From an uncultured Collinsella sp. (lineage in GTDB: Bacteria; Actinomycetota; Coriobacteriia; Coriobacteriales; Coriobacteriaceae), in contig CAAFGE010000008.1 in the NCBI GenBank assembly GCA_900762355.1, forward strand, positions 1-40,701: DNA of 40,701 nt. The letters are read 5' to 3'. The position numbers and the translations under genes are program-made. The number at the start of each line of letters is the position of its first letter. Position 1 is the first letter of the stretch. The notes beneath the pieces were generated by a model. The model was not told the DNA's origin. It worked only from the letters and a program-made list of their open reading frames with translations, and searched no databases. Of the stretch, positions 32,860-40,701 are shown piece after piece.

Positions 32860-33987
32860 ATGACGACTTCTTATAAAACGATGGTGGTAAAGATCGGCTC
32901 GTCCACGGTGGTGGGTGCCGACGGCAAGGTCAACCGCGCCTTTATCGGCGGGCTTGCCGACCAGGCCGCAGCGCTGCGCAAGCTCGGCTGGCGTCTGGTC
33001 GTGGTGAGCTCGGGCGCTATCGCCTGCGGCTATCCCGTGCTGGGCTTCGACCGCAAGCCGGTCGGCGACCTGCCGAGCCTGCAGGCCTGCGCCTCGGCCG
33101 GTCAGTGCATCATCTCGTCGGCCTACGACGAGGAGTTCCATGCGCGCGACCTGCTCACCTCGCTCGTGCTGCTCACGCGTCACGACACGGCTCGTCGCAC
33201 GTCCTACCTGCACGCGCGCGATGCCCTGCTGCGCCTGGTGGAGCTGGGCGTGGTGCCGGTCGTCAATGAGAACGATACCGTTACCGTCGATGAGATCAAG
33301 TTTGGCGACAACGACACACTGGCGGCGCTTGTGAGCTGCCTGGTTTCTGCCGATCTGTGCGTGACGCTCTCGGACATCGATGGCCTCTATACCGCCAATC
33401 CGCATGAGGACCCCACGGCCGAGTTTGTTCCTGTCGTGCATAAGATCGATGCCAAGATTATTGCCTCGGCGGGCGATTCTTCCACATCGGTGGGCACGGG
33501 CGGCATGATTACCAAGATCCGCGCGAGCCGCATCCTGATGACGGCGGGCATTCAGAGCGTGATTTGCTCGGGCGAGGAGCCCGATGCGCTCGTGCGCCTC
33601 GCTCGCGGCGAGAGCGTGGGCACGCTGTTCGATCCGCCGGCGGAGCGTCTGGACATCGCACCCCGCAAGCTGTGGATCGCACTGGGCGACAAGGCGCATG
33701 GCTCGGTGACGGTCGATGATGGTGCTGCGAAGGCGCTGGTCAGCCGTGGCTCTTCCTTGCTTGCAGTGGGTATTCGCGAGGTCGATGGCCAGTTTTCCGA
33801 GGGCGATGTGCTCGATGTGTGCGATCCGAGCGGTATGGTCGTCGCCCGCGGTATCGCTGAGGCCGATTCGGACGTGCTGGAACTTGCCGCCGGCCGCCGC
33901 CAGGACCAGATCGCCAGCAACCGCCTGCTCGCTAACCTGGCCGAGAAGCCGGCGATACACAGGGATAACTTGATCGTATTTGCATAA
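32860..33987 (+). CDS. proB: Glutamate 5-kinase
   Basis: 375 aa. It phosphorylates glutamate with ATP to gamma-glutamyl phosphate, the first step of proline synthesis. An amino-acid-kinase domain comes first (KIGSSTVVGADGKVN, VVVSSGAIACG, PVVNENDTVTVDEIKFGDNDTLAALV), then a PUA domain in the last ~100 residues (GSVTVDDGAAKAL...EGDVLDVCDPSGMVVARGI). No clear SD precedes the ATG. It starts 79 bp after pncB and is followed by a very strong terminator; proA is not directly next to it but 1.6 kb on, past an oppositely oriented peptidase gene. Confidence 0.95.
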   Translation: MTTSYKTMVVKIGSSTVVGADGKVNRAFIGGLADQAAALRKLGWRLVVVSSGAIACGYPVLGFDRKPVGDLPSLQACASAGQCIISSAYDEEFHARDLLTSLVLLTRHDTARRTSYLHARDALLRLVELGVVPVVNENDTVTVDEIKFGDNDTLAALVSCLVSADLCVTLSDIDGLYTANPHEDPTAEFVPVVHKIDAKIIASAGDSSTSVGTGGMITKIRASRILMTAGIQSVICSGEEPDALVRLARGESVGTLFDPPAERLDIAPRKLWIALGDKAHGSVTVDDGAAKALVSRGSSLLAVGIREVDGQFSEGDVLDVCDPSGMVVARGIAEADSDVLELAAGRRQDQIASNRLLANLAEKPAIHRDNLIVFA

Positions 33988-34034
33988 AGAAAGACAGCGC
34001 TGCGGATCGTTTCCCGCAGCGCTGTCTTTCTCGT
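33988..34034 (+). terminator. Strong intrinsic terminator of proB
   Basis: A perfect 18-bp stem, AGAAAGACAGCGCTGCGG (33988-34005) with CCGCAGCGCTGTCTTTCT (34014-34031). It starts at the stop codon of proB. The A-rich and T-rich ends make it bidirectional in principle. Confidence 0.9.
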
Positions 34035-34083
34035 GCCGGCACCTGGGGACGTTCCTTTTGTGCCGGCAGGTGGGGACACTCCT
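34032..34083. repeat. Palindromic repeat family 2, copy 2
   Basis: GTGCCGGCAC, then GGGGACGTTCCTTTTG, then GTGCCGGCA, then GGTGGGGACACTCC. The central 24 bases (34045-34068) match 21399-21422 at 23 of 24 positions. It lies between the proB terminator and the hydrolase stop. Confidence 0.75.
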
Positions 34084-34086
34084 ATG

Positions 34087-35505
34087 CTAGAAGATCTGGC
34101 GTAGGTCTCCGCGGTTGAGGGCCTCGTCGAAGAGGTGCTTGAATACCACACTGCCGTGCAAGCCGTCGTGCTCGAACTCGTTGGTCACCCAGGCGTGCGA
34201 GTTGCCCACGCGGCTGAGCGTATCGAGCTGCAGGCCCGAATCCACGTACATGTCGTCGAAATACACCGCGGCCTGCAGGGGCACCTCGTTGCACGCCAGG
34301 CGCTGTGGGTCGTAGATCTTGTCCCAGCTGGTGTCTTCCATCAGCAGGTCCATGGCGGGCTTGAAGGGCTTGAGCTCGGGCATCTGCTCGAACATCCACG
34401 GGAACATGGCCTCGCCGGTAAACATGAGCGGGCGCGCGAGCGTGTCGAACTCGGCACGGTGTGCCTTCTCTTCTGCCGCGGCCCAGCGAATGGGCATGGT
34501 GTCGCCGTCGGCGTAGATGAACTCCTGAAGCGTCCAGTACAGCGGATTCGTGCGCGTGTTGGTGCGCTCGAAGGCGCGCATCAAAAAGCTGTCAGATACC
34601 GAGGCACCGCAGGTCAGCGTGCCGTCGCCGTCAACAAAAGCATGATCGATAATCCAATGCATGCGCTCAAAGCTCAGTTTCATGCCAAAGTCGCTGCCCA
34701 TGAGCTGCAGGCGCTCGACCGTCATCGGCGAGCCGTCGGGCAACGTGGGCTTTTGCTCTTCGATCGCATCGGCCAGCGCCGCCACGCGCTCGACGTCGGC
34801 GGGGTAGCGGTCGTAATACTGCTGCGTCTTGGCAGCCATGCGCGGGAAGGTGTGCGCGTAGACCTCGCTGGCGCTCGCCGGCACGTGCGGAATGCCACCA
34901 CAGGTAAAGCTTGCCGCCACGCCCTCGGGGAAGAGCGACAGATAGCTCAGCGTCAAAAAGCCGCCGTAGCTCTGCCCGAGCGTGACCCAGGGCCTGCCGC
35001 CAAAGCCCACCAGGCGCAGGTACTCAAAATCGCGCACGATAGAGCTGGCGAGGTGACGCTTGAGGAAGTCTGCCTGCGAGCGGTCCGCATCGGCGCCGGC
35101 AGCCGTCGCGCGCTCGCCCAGTGCCTTGATCGTGCGTCCGTCCACGCAGCTACTGCGTCCGGTGCCGCGCTGGTCGGGAAGGACCACGCGGAAGTGCTTG
35201 ACGGCCTCCTCGATCCAGCCGTCGCTTGTGGGCGACAGCGGACGCGGGCTCTCGCCGCCGGGGCCGCCCTGCAAAAACAGGAGCAGCGGCAGATCGTCGT
35301 TGATGCGGTCGGGCGCGCAAACCACGCGGTAGAAGAGCTTGATGCTCTCGGGCGCGCCGGCGATGGGTGCCGGCATGGCGCCGCGGCGCATGGTGCTGCC
35401 GACGGCCAGGAGCATCGGCTCCAGGCCGCGCCAGTCGAGGGGGACATCGATGCTGTGGTCCTCGACATACAGGCCGGGGACGTGGTACGAAGTGATGAGG
35501 GCCAT
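34087..35505 (-). CDS. Alpha/beta-hydrolase, prolyl aminopeptidase (S33)-like
   Basis: 472 aa. The order of motifs fits proline iminopeptidases: FLQGGPGGESP (the HGGPG oxyanion loop, here with Gln), LPDQRGTGRSS, nucleophile Ser in LGQSYGGFLTLSYL, and a lid with helices before the C-terminal Asp/His. They remove N-terminal proline (or other residues) from peptides. The start at 35505 has GGAAG 6 nt upstream. It is convergent with proB and divergent from proA, so a proline-releasing enzyme sits inside the proline-synthesis locus. Specificity for proline is inferred from family and place. Confidence 0.85.
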   Translation of the reverse strand: MALITSYHVPGLYVEDHSIDVPLDWRGLEPMLLAVGSTMRRGAMPAPIAGAPESIKLFYRVVCAPDRINDDLPLLLFLQGGPGGESPRPLSPTSDGWIEEAVKHFRVVLPDQRGTGRSSCVDGRTIKALGERATAAGADADRSQADFLKRHLASSIVRDFEYLRLVGFGGRPWVTLGQSYGGFLTLSYLSLFPEGVAASFTCGGIPHVPASASEVYAHTFPRMAAKTQQYYDRYPADVERVAALADAIEEQKPTLPDGSPMTVERLQLMGSDFGMKLSFERMHWIIDHAFVDGDGTLTCGASVSDSFLMRAFERTNTRTNPLYWTLQEFIYADGDTMPIRWAAAEEKAHRAEFDTLARPLMFTGEAMFPWMFEQMPELKPFKPAMDLLMEDTSWDKIYDPQRLACNEVPLQAAVYFDDMYVDSGLQLDTLSRVGNSHAWVTNEFEHDGLHGSVVFKHLFDEALNRGDLRQIF

Positions 35506-35617
35506 GTGAGTCTTCCGTTCGTTGCGGTGTTTCGGGTTGACCAATTCTACCGCCGCGGGCGAGGCCATGCGCAAATCGGCTACCATGGTTGCAAACTTCT
35601 AGGAGAAAGGGCCGCCC

Positions 35618-36904
35618 ATGTCGGTCGATATAGCCACGTATGTCCACGATCTTGCCGTTGCCGCTAAGGCAGCGTCGGCCTCGCTTGCCACGGCGAGCGA
35701 CGAGCAGCGCCAGGAGGCCGTGCGCGCCATGGCCGCAGCACTGCGCAACGGTGTCGACTCCATCGTCGCCGCCAACGAGCTCGATATGTCCGCCGCGCGC
35801 GATGCGGGTACCTCGTCGGGGCTCCTCGATCGCCTGCTGCTGACGCCCGAGCGCGTCGAGGGCATGGCCGCCGGCCTGGAAAAGCTCGCCGAGCTGCCCG
35901 ATCCCGTGGGCCGCGTGCTCGACCACCGCGTGCTTGCAAGCGGCGTGGACCTGACCCGTGTGAGTGTGCCGCTGGGCCTGGTCGCTATGGTCTACGAGGC
36001 GCGCCCCAACGTGACGGCCGACGCCGCAGGCATCTGCATCCGTACCGGCAACGCCTGCATTCTGCGCGGCGGCTCGCTGGCCTATCACTCGTGTGCCATG
36101 ATCGCCGAGCTGCTGGCCGATGCGCTCGAGGCCAAGGGTTTCCCGCGCGAGGCCGTGTCGATGATCGAGTCCACCGACCGCGAGGCCACTGGCGAGCTCA
36201 TGAAGCTCCGCGGCATCGTCGACGTGCTCATTCCGCGTGGCGGTGCAGGCCTGATCCAGCGCTGCGTGCGCGAGTCGCTTGTGCCGGTGATCGAGACGGG
36301 CACAGGCAACTGCCACATCTACGTGCATGAATCCGCCGATTTTGACAAGGCGCTCAACATTATCGTCAACGCTAAGACGCAGCGCGTGGGCGTGTGCAAT
36401 GCCGCCGAGTCGCTGCTGGTCGACCGTGCTGTGGCCGATGCGTTTTTGCCCGCGGTCGTGGCCGTGCTGCATGACCACGGCGTGCTCATTCACGGCGACG
36501 AGGCCACGTGCACCGCATGCGCCGACGCCGGGCTTGCCGAGGGCGATGACTACGTTGCCGCGACTGAGGAGGACTGGGGTCGCGAGTATCTGGCGCTCGA
36601 GATGAGCGTGAAGGTCGTGGCGAACGAGGACGAGGCCATCGCGCACATCAACCGTTACGGCACGATGCACTCCGAGGCCATCGTTGCCGAGGACACGGAT
36701 GCTTGCGAGCGCTTCCTGGATGCGGTCGATGCCTCGGCCGTGTATGCCAACGCCAGCACGCGCTTCACCGACGGCGGCGAGTTTGGCCTGGGCGCCGAGA
36801 TTGGCATCTCGACCCAAAAGCTCCACGCCCGCGGACCCTTTGCCGCCGAGGCCCTCACCACCTACAAATACAAGCTCCGCGGCACCGGCCAGGTCCGCCC
36901 CTAA
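35618..36904 (+). CDS. proA: Gamma-glutamyl phosphate reductase
   Basis: 428 aa. It reduces gamma-glutamyl phosphate with NADPH to glutamate semialdehyde, the second proline step. The catalytic Cys is in KTQRVGVCNAAESLLV. Other family marks are LGLVAMVYEARPNVTADAAGICIRTGNACILRGG and the later VDASAVYANASTRFTDGGEFGLGAEIGIST. SD AGGAG lies upstream (AGGAGAAAGGGCCGCCC). Repeat family 1 copy 6 lies just after the stop and separates it from the convergent HD gene. Confidence 0.96.
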   Translation: MSVDIATYVHDLAVAAKAASASLATASDEQRQEAVRAMAAALRNGVDSIVAANELDMSAARDAGTSSGLLDRLLLTPERVEGMAAGLEKLAELPDPVGRVLDHRVLASGVDLTRVSVPLGLVAMVYEARPNVTADAAGICIRTGNACILRGGSLAYHSCAMIAELLADALEAKGFPREAVSMIESTDREATGELMKLRGIVDVLIPRGGAGLIQRCVRESLVPVIETGTGNCHIYVHESADFDKALNIIVNAKTQRVGVCNAAESLLVDRAVADAFLPAVVAVLHDHGVLIHGDEATCTACADAGLAEGDDYVAATEEDWGREYLALEMSVKVVANEDEAIAHINRYGTMHSEAIVAEDTDACERFLDAVDASAVYANASTRFTDGGEFGLGAEIGISTQKLHARGPFAAEALTTYKYKLRGTGQVRP

Positions 36905-36918
36905 ACCCCTCGTAAACG

Positions 36919-36959
36919 AAAACCGCCACAAAGGTGCCTGTCCCCTTTGTGGTGGTTTT
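36919..36959. repeat. Palindromic repeat family 1, copy 6 (terminator-like, forward loop)
   Basis: GAAAACCGCCACAAAGG pairs with CCTTTGTGGTGGTTTT (one mismatch) around TGCCTGTCC. It lies between two convergent genes and can serve both. Confidence 0.85.
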
Positions 36960-36963
36960 GGAA

Positions 36964-37563
36964 TTAAGCCTGAAAGGTGTCGCGGTCGGGGGCGAAGGAC
37001 TGCATGGCCGCGATGGTACGGTCGAAGAGTTCGGGGAGCTCCCAGCCCAGCATCTCGGCACCCTGCGTAATCACGTCGCGCGAGCAGCCGGCGGCAAAGC
37101 GCTTGTCCTTGAACTTTTTCTTGAGCGACTTGGTCGTAAAGTCCATGACGCTCTTACTCGGACGCATGATGACGGCAGCACCGATCAGGCCGGTGAGCTC
37201 GTCGCAGGCAAACAGGATCTTTTCCATCTGCAGCTCGGGCTTGGGCAGCGAGGTGTTGAAGTCCGACGTGTGCGTCTGAATGGCGCGAATGAGATCGGGA
37301 GAGGCGCCCTCGCCTTCAAGGATCTCGGCCGCATAGATGGTGTGGTTCATGGGGTCGTCCTCATGCTCCTCCCAATCTAGGTCGTGCAGCAGACCGACGA
37401 TGCCCCAAAACTCCTCGTTCTCGGGGTCGAACTCGCGCGCAAAGTAGCGCATGGTGCCCTCGACCGTCTCGCCGTGGGTGATGTGGAATGGGTCCTTGTT
37501 GTGCTCGTTGAGCAGTTCGAACGCGCGATCGCGGGTGATTCCGGCGGTAAGCAGCTCTGCCAT
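36964..37563 (-). CDS. HD-domain (predicted phosphohydrolase) protein
   Basis: 199 aa. The HD motif lies in GLLHDLDWEEHEDD, with the first His in FHITHGETVEGTM and others in AAEILEGEG and IQTHTSDF; late KKFKDKRFAAGCSRD. HD proteins hydrolyse phosphate esters, often of nucleotides, using divalent metal. It resembles the small uncharacterised HD family (HDIG-like). SD AAGGAG lies 6 nt before the ATG. It is bracketed by two copies of repeat family 1 of the same loop orientation and lies downstream of the CarD-like gene on the same strand. Confidence 0.85.
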   Translation of the reverse strand: MAELLTAGITRDRAFELLNEHNKDPFHITHGETVEGTMRYFAREFDPENEEFWGIVGLLHDLDWEEHEDDPMNHTIYAAEILEGEGASPDLIRAIQTHTSDFNTSLPKPELQMEKILFACDELTGLIGAAVIMRPSKSVMDFTTKSLKKKFKDKRFAAGCSRDVITQGAEMLGWELPELFDRTIAAMQSFAPDRDTFQA

Positions 37564-37624
37564 GACAGACTCCTTGTGTTCGTAGGTGTCGATAAGAATG
37601 AATACTACTAGAACGACTAGAACG

Positions 37625-37668
37625 AAAAAACCACCACAAAGGTGCCTGTCCCCTTTGTGGTGGTTTTT
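37625..37668. repeat. Palindromic repeat family 1, copy 7 (terminator-like, forward loop)
   Basis: AAAAAACCACCACAAAGG pairs with CCTTTGTGGTGGTTTTT perfectly. It lies just after the stop of the CarD-like gene (minus strand) and upstream of the HD gene. Confidence 0.85.
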
Positions 37669-37680
37669 GGCGCGGATGGG

Positions 37681-38166
37681 TTAGTTGAGGGCGGCTTGGG
37701 CTAGGCGGGCTTCGGCGGCCTCCTCGGTGACGCCCAATGCCACGGCGAACTCCTCGATGGAGCGGCGCTTGGCTTCCTTGAGTACACGCATATAGTAAGA
37801 GCTGGGCTTTTTATCGGCTTCCTCGGCCTGGCGAATGCGGTGCATCATGGTCTTTGCCACGCGGACCGTCTCGGGCGCGCCCAGCTTGAGCTGCTGCTTA
37901 AAGTGTGTCTCTTCAAGCGAGCTGTTGCGCTCGGTAAAGGTGTCGCACTCCAGCTCGTCATAGTGGCTCAGCAGATGCTCGGCATCTTGCTGAGAGATGG
38001 CGGCATGCAGACGGTCGGCCTGCGCCACGGGGTACATAAGGATCGTCTGCGCATGCCCCTGCTTGGCCTCGAGCAACAACATGGGCTGCGGCGTGTCGTC
38101 CCTAAAACCGACGACGGTGCAGACTCCCTGACCCGGATGAATGACGTGTTGACCGATTGAGAACAT
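37681..38166 (-). CDS. CarD/CdnL-family transcriptional regulator
   Basis: 161 aa. The N-terminal RNA-polymerase-interacting domain has FSIGQHVIHPGQGVCTVVGF and LEAKQG...ILMYPVAQ, as in CarD and CdnL. The C-terminal ~100 residues are helical, with basic stretches (HRIRQAEEADKKPSSYYMRVLKEAKRRS), as in the DNA-binding helical part of CarD. Such proteins stabilise open promoters. SD GGAGG lies 4 nt before the ATG. The upstream region has an ATACG/CGTAT inverted repeat. It lies divergent from argS. Confidence 0.9.
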   Translation of the reverse strand: MFSIGQHVIHPGQGVCTVVGFRDDTPQPMLLLEAKQGHAQTILMYPVAQADRLHAAISQQDAEHLLSHYDELECDTFTERNSSLEETHFKQQLKLGAPETVRVAKTMMHRIRQAEEADKKPSSYYMRVLKEAKRRSIEEFAVALGVTEEAAEARLAQAALN

Positions 38167-38508
38167 GCTACCTCCAACTTATACGAATTTACGTATGTCT
38201 AGAATAACACGCTGACGTGCGCAAATCCTCACTTTATGCAGGAAAAGCACACAACTCTGATAGGTAAGAGTATTCGATAAAAGACACAGCTCATCCACAC
38301 CTTTATGCATTTTCAACGCGTGCATAATCTGCAGGCAGACCGGCATCTTTGAGTGAGTCCATACAAGCTGTAGTCAATTTTGTGCATATGCAATTTCGAT
38401 TGGCTTTACCCTGCGACAGTGTCCGTCGCTTGTGATAGAGTGCTACAAACTCTGGCTTTTGCCCTACGAGTGACCAAGAGCTCGGGGGCTTTAACACAAG
38501 GAGGATCT
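38167..38508. other. Divergent intergenic region carD-type/argS
   Basis: Between two divergent starts. An inverted repeat ATACG-AATTTA-CGTAT at 38181-38196 lies just upstream of the carD-type SD. An extended -10 TGTGATAGA lies near 38431 for argS. The AT-rich middle shows no supported gene. Confidence 0.5.
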
Positions 38509-40362
38509 ATGCCCGAGAAGATTGAAGAGCTGGTACGCGCTGCGCTTGCTGCGGCCCAGGAGGCCGGCGACCTTTCCGCATTTGAACTTGACGATTGCGC
38601 TATCGAGCGACCGGCTGACACTTCTCATGGCGAGTGGACCTCTACCATGGCCCTGAAGTCCGCCAAGCTGGCCCACTGCGCCCCGCGCAAGATCGCCGAG
38701 GCCATCGTTGCCCATATGCCCGAGGATCCCGCGATCGAGAAGGTTGAGATCGCAGGCCCCGGTTTCATCAACTTCTACCTCTCCGTTGCCGTCAAGAATG
38801 CCATCTTTGGCGAGGCTCGCGAGAAGGGCATGGACTTCGCTAAGTCCAACGTCGGTGGTGGCCTGAAGACCCAGGTCGAGTTCGTTTCCGCCAACCCCGT
38901 CGGCCCCATGCACATCGGCCACGGCCGCTGGGCCGCGCTGGGCGATTCCCTTTGCCGCGTCATGGACCACGCCGGTTACGACATCCAGCGTGAGTTCTAC
39001 ATCAATGACCACGGCTCTCAGATGAACACCTTCGGCAACTCCATCAGCACGCGCTATATGCAGCTTGCCGACATCATCGCCAAGCAGGGCGTTGATATCG
39101 ACGAGGCTCACAAGCTGCTGATCGCCGACCGTGACGCCTTTGTTGCCGACGAGAACGACGAGCATCCCGAGACCCATCCGTATCAGGACAACTTTGCCGA
39201 GACTCTGGGCAAGGACTCCTACGGCGGCGACTACATCATCGACGAGGCCGCCGAGTTCTGGCGCACCGACAGCGACAAGTGGGTCGACGCCGATCCGCAG
39301 GAGCGTATGGAGAGCTTCCGTGAGCGCGGCTATGTGAAGATGGTCGACAACATGCGCGACCTCTGCCATGCCGTCAACTGCGACTTCGATCGTTGGTACT
39401 CCGAGCGCTCGCTGTATGTGAAGGACACCGAGGGCGAGACCGCCGGCACCTCCGCCGTCGACCGCGCTTTTGAGAAGCTCGACAAGATGGGCTACCTCTA
39501 CACCAAGGACGGCGCCCTGTGGTTCCGCTCCACCGATCTGGGCGACGACAAGGACCGCGTCCTGATCAAGTCCGACGGCGAGTACACCTACTTCGCCTCC
39601 GACGTCGCCTATCACTGGGATAAGTTCCAGCGCGTCGATCACGTCATCGACATCTGGGGCGCCGACCACCACGGCTACATCGAGCGCGTCCGCTGCGTCT
39701 GCGACGCTCTCGGCTACCCCGGCAAGTTCGAGGTTCTGCTGGGCCAGCTCGTCAACCTGCTGCGCAACGGCAAGCCCGTCCGTATGTCCAAGCGTAAGGG
39801 CACCATGGTGACCCTGCAGGAGCTCGTCGACGAGGTTGGCTCCGACGCTGCTCGCTACACGCTCATCTCCAAGAGCTCCAACCAGATGGTCGACTTCGAC
39901 ATCGAGGCCGTTAAGAAGCGCGACAACTCCAACCCGGTTTATTACGTGCAGTACGCTCACGCCCGCGTGTGCTCCATCCTGCGCCGTGCCGCTGACGTTA
40001 CGCCCGAGCAGGCTGACGAGATGGGCATGAAGGCCGTCGCCGCCAAGGCCATCGGTGAGAACGTCGATTACTCGCTGCTGACCGACCCGACCGAGCTCGC
40101 TCTTTCTCGCAAGCTCAACGAGCTCACCGACCTCATCGGTAGCTGCGCTCGCGACCGCGCTCCGTTCCGTCTGACGCACTTTGCCGAGGAGCTCGCCGGC
40201 GACTTCCACAGCTTCTACGCTGCCTGCCAGGTTCTGCCGAGCGAGGGCCGTCCCGTCGACCCCGAGCTTTCGCGCGCCCGTCTGGCCGCTTGCGACGCTG
40301 TCCGCGTGACGCTCGCCCTGGTGCTCACCCTCGTTGGCGTTTCCGCACCCGAGCAGATGTAA
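38509..40362 (+). CDS. argS: Arginyl-tRNA synthetase
   Basis: 617 aa class I synthetase that charges tRNA-Arg. The N-terminal additional domain ends before the HIGH motif NPVGPMHIGHGR; the KMSKS loop is VRMSKRKGTMVTL; the C-terminal DALR anticodon domain begins about YVQYAHARVCSILRRA. SD AAGGAGG lies 6 nt before ATG at 38509; the in-frame extension to 38380 is not protein-like. Terminator at 40410-40443. Confidence 0.96.
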   Translation: MPEKIEELVRAALAAAQEAGDLSAFELDDCAIERPADTSHGEWTSTMALKSAKLAHCAPRKIAEAIVAHMPEDPAIEKVEIAGPGFINFYLSVAVKNAIFGEAREKGMDFAKSNVGGGLKTQVEFVSANPVGPMHIGHGRWAALGDSLCRVMDHAGYDIQREFYINDHGSQMNTFGNSISTRYMQLADIIAKQGVDIDEAHKLLIADRDAFVADENDEHPETHPYQDNFAETLGKDSYGGDYIIDEAAEFWRTDSDKWVDADPQERMESFRERGYVKMVDNMRDLCHAVNCDFDRWYSERSLYVKDTEGETAGTSAVDRAFEKLDKMGYLYTKDGALWFRSTDLGDDKDRVLIKSDGEYTYFASDVAYHWDKFQRVDHVIDIWGADHHGYIERVRCVCDALGYPGKFEVLLGQLVNLLRNGKPVRMSKRKGTMVTLQELVDEVGSDAARYTLISKSSNQMVDFDIEAVKKRDNSNPVYYVQYAHARVCSILRRAADVTPEQADEMGMKAVAAKAIGENVDYSLLTDPTELALSRKLNELTDLIGSCARDRAPFRLTHFAEELAGDFHSFYAACQVLPSEGRPVDPELSRARLAACDAVRVTLALVLTLVGVSAPEQM

Positions 40363-40701
40363 TCTACGGGTCGTTTGACCGTGTAGGCTCGGCTTTGCTG
40401 AGCCTTATAAGCCCGATCTTCATGCGGAGGTCGGGCTTTTTGTGCAAAAGCCGGTGTAGTGAAGGATTTGGAACTGCGGGAAATGCGAAACTATGCTGGT
40501 TTACTACGATGAATTGAGATATTCCAACCACGCCGGCTTTTCATTAAAAAGTGCAAGGCATCTACCTGCACTGATAATTGTCCTTGGGGGAAGCGGGCAC
40601 TGCGGGGGCGCGTCAACAGCGCGCGATTTCCGCGTCGCAGCGCTACCCTGATGCTGAACGCCGGGACGATGACCCACTGACCTGCTGACGCCTCTTCGGC
40701 C
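40363..40701. other. Right edge after argS
   Basis: Apart from the argS terminator I see no gene or known RNA. A GC-rich end (GGGGGCGCGTC...) and AT-rich stretch (40440-40600) might be the promoter or 5' region of the next gene beyond the window. Confidence 0.4.
40410..40443 (+). terminator. Intrinsic terminator of argS
   Basis: AGCCCGAtCT pairs with AGGTCGGGCT around a short loop, followed by TTTTT. A smaller hairpin (GGCTC-GGCTTTGCT-GAGCC) precedes it. Confidence 0.85.

Noticed and set aside
35150..36931. 593-codon minus-strand frame opposite proA
   Set aside because: Antisense shadow of proA running into the peptidase gene; no SD or domain.
38303..38497. Minus-strand small protein between carD-type gene and argS
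   Set aside because: No SD, overlaps the argS control region; only the last 20 residues look protein-like.
38491..40209. 572-codon minus-strand frame opposite argS
   Set aside because: Antisense shadow of argS with low-complexity Val/Asp/Gly/Leu composition.

Overview
The window looks like chromosome of a high-GC Coriobacteriia (Actinomycetota), most like a gut Collinsella. The basis is the high-GC codon use, clear Shine-Dalgarno (SD) sites (AAGGAG/GAAAGG), the gene mix (ATP-dependent pckA, CarD-like regulator, short one-ACT SerA, B3/B4-domain protein) and a dense set of short intergenic palindromes. The genus is an inference. No rRNA, CRISPR array, integrase, transposase or phage gene was seen.

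Layout. 77-2846: a metal-efflux operon (SmtB/ArsR-type sensor, free HMA metallochaperone, P1B-type ATPase) with three copies of one operator. 2850-4925: an AT-richer accessory island with a predicted nuclease-fold protein between 29-bp direct repeats. 4926-12684: DEDDh exonuclease, a His-rich ArsP_2-type metal permease, DUF308 and DUF188 genes, a nitroreductase, two tandem histidine phosphatases, a degenerate DUF1015-like protein and an M20 peptidase. 12839-13888: a second, divergent member of the nuclease-fold family. 14237-18425: serA and serC, with an RCK-domain cation/proton antiporter upstream on the same strand. 18679-21288: a PPP phosphatase and a Wzx/MATE-like flippase around a structured intergenic element. 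21641-26255: pckA, B3/B4 protein (with a possible attenuator), MarR, DegV and a minimal O6-alkylguanine methyltransferase. 26587-29372: trpS, a WecA/TagO-like transferase and a probable structured RNA resembling 6S RNA. 29522-33987: radical SAM protein, tRNA-Ala(CGC), a tail-anchored coiled-coil protein, pncB and proB. 34087-40362: prolyl-aminopeptidase-like hydrolase (opposite strand), proA, HD protein, CarD-like regulator and argS.

Functional threads: metal homeostasis (operon at 77-2846 and permease at 6067), amino-acid synthesis and charging (serC-serA, proB/proA, trpS, argS, tRNA-Ala), envelope polysaccharide (WecA-like transferase, flippase), NAD salvage (pncB) and gluconeogenesis (pckA). 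The most unusual material is (a) the pair of divergent PD-(D/E)XK/Vsr-like proteins and the repeats around the first, (b) a seven-copy palindromic terminator-like repeat built on ACCACCACAAAGG, (c) the triple operator of the metal operon, (d) the 6S-like RNA candidate and (e) the leader with an intrinsic terminator before the B3/B4 gene. All identifications come from reading sequence motifs; no database search was possible.
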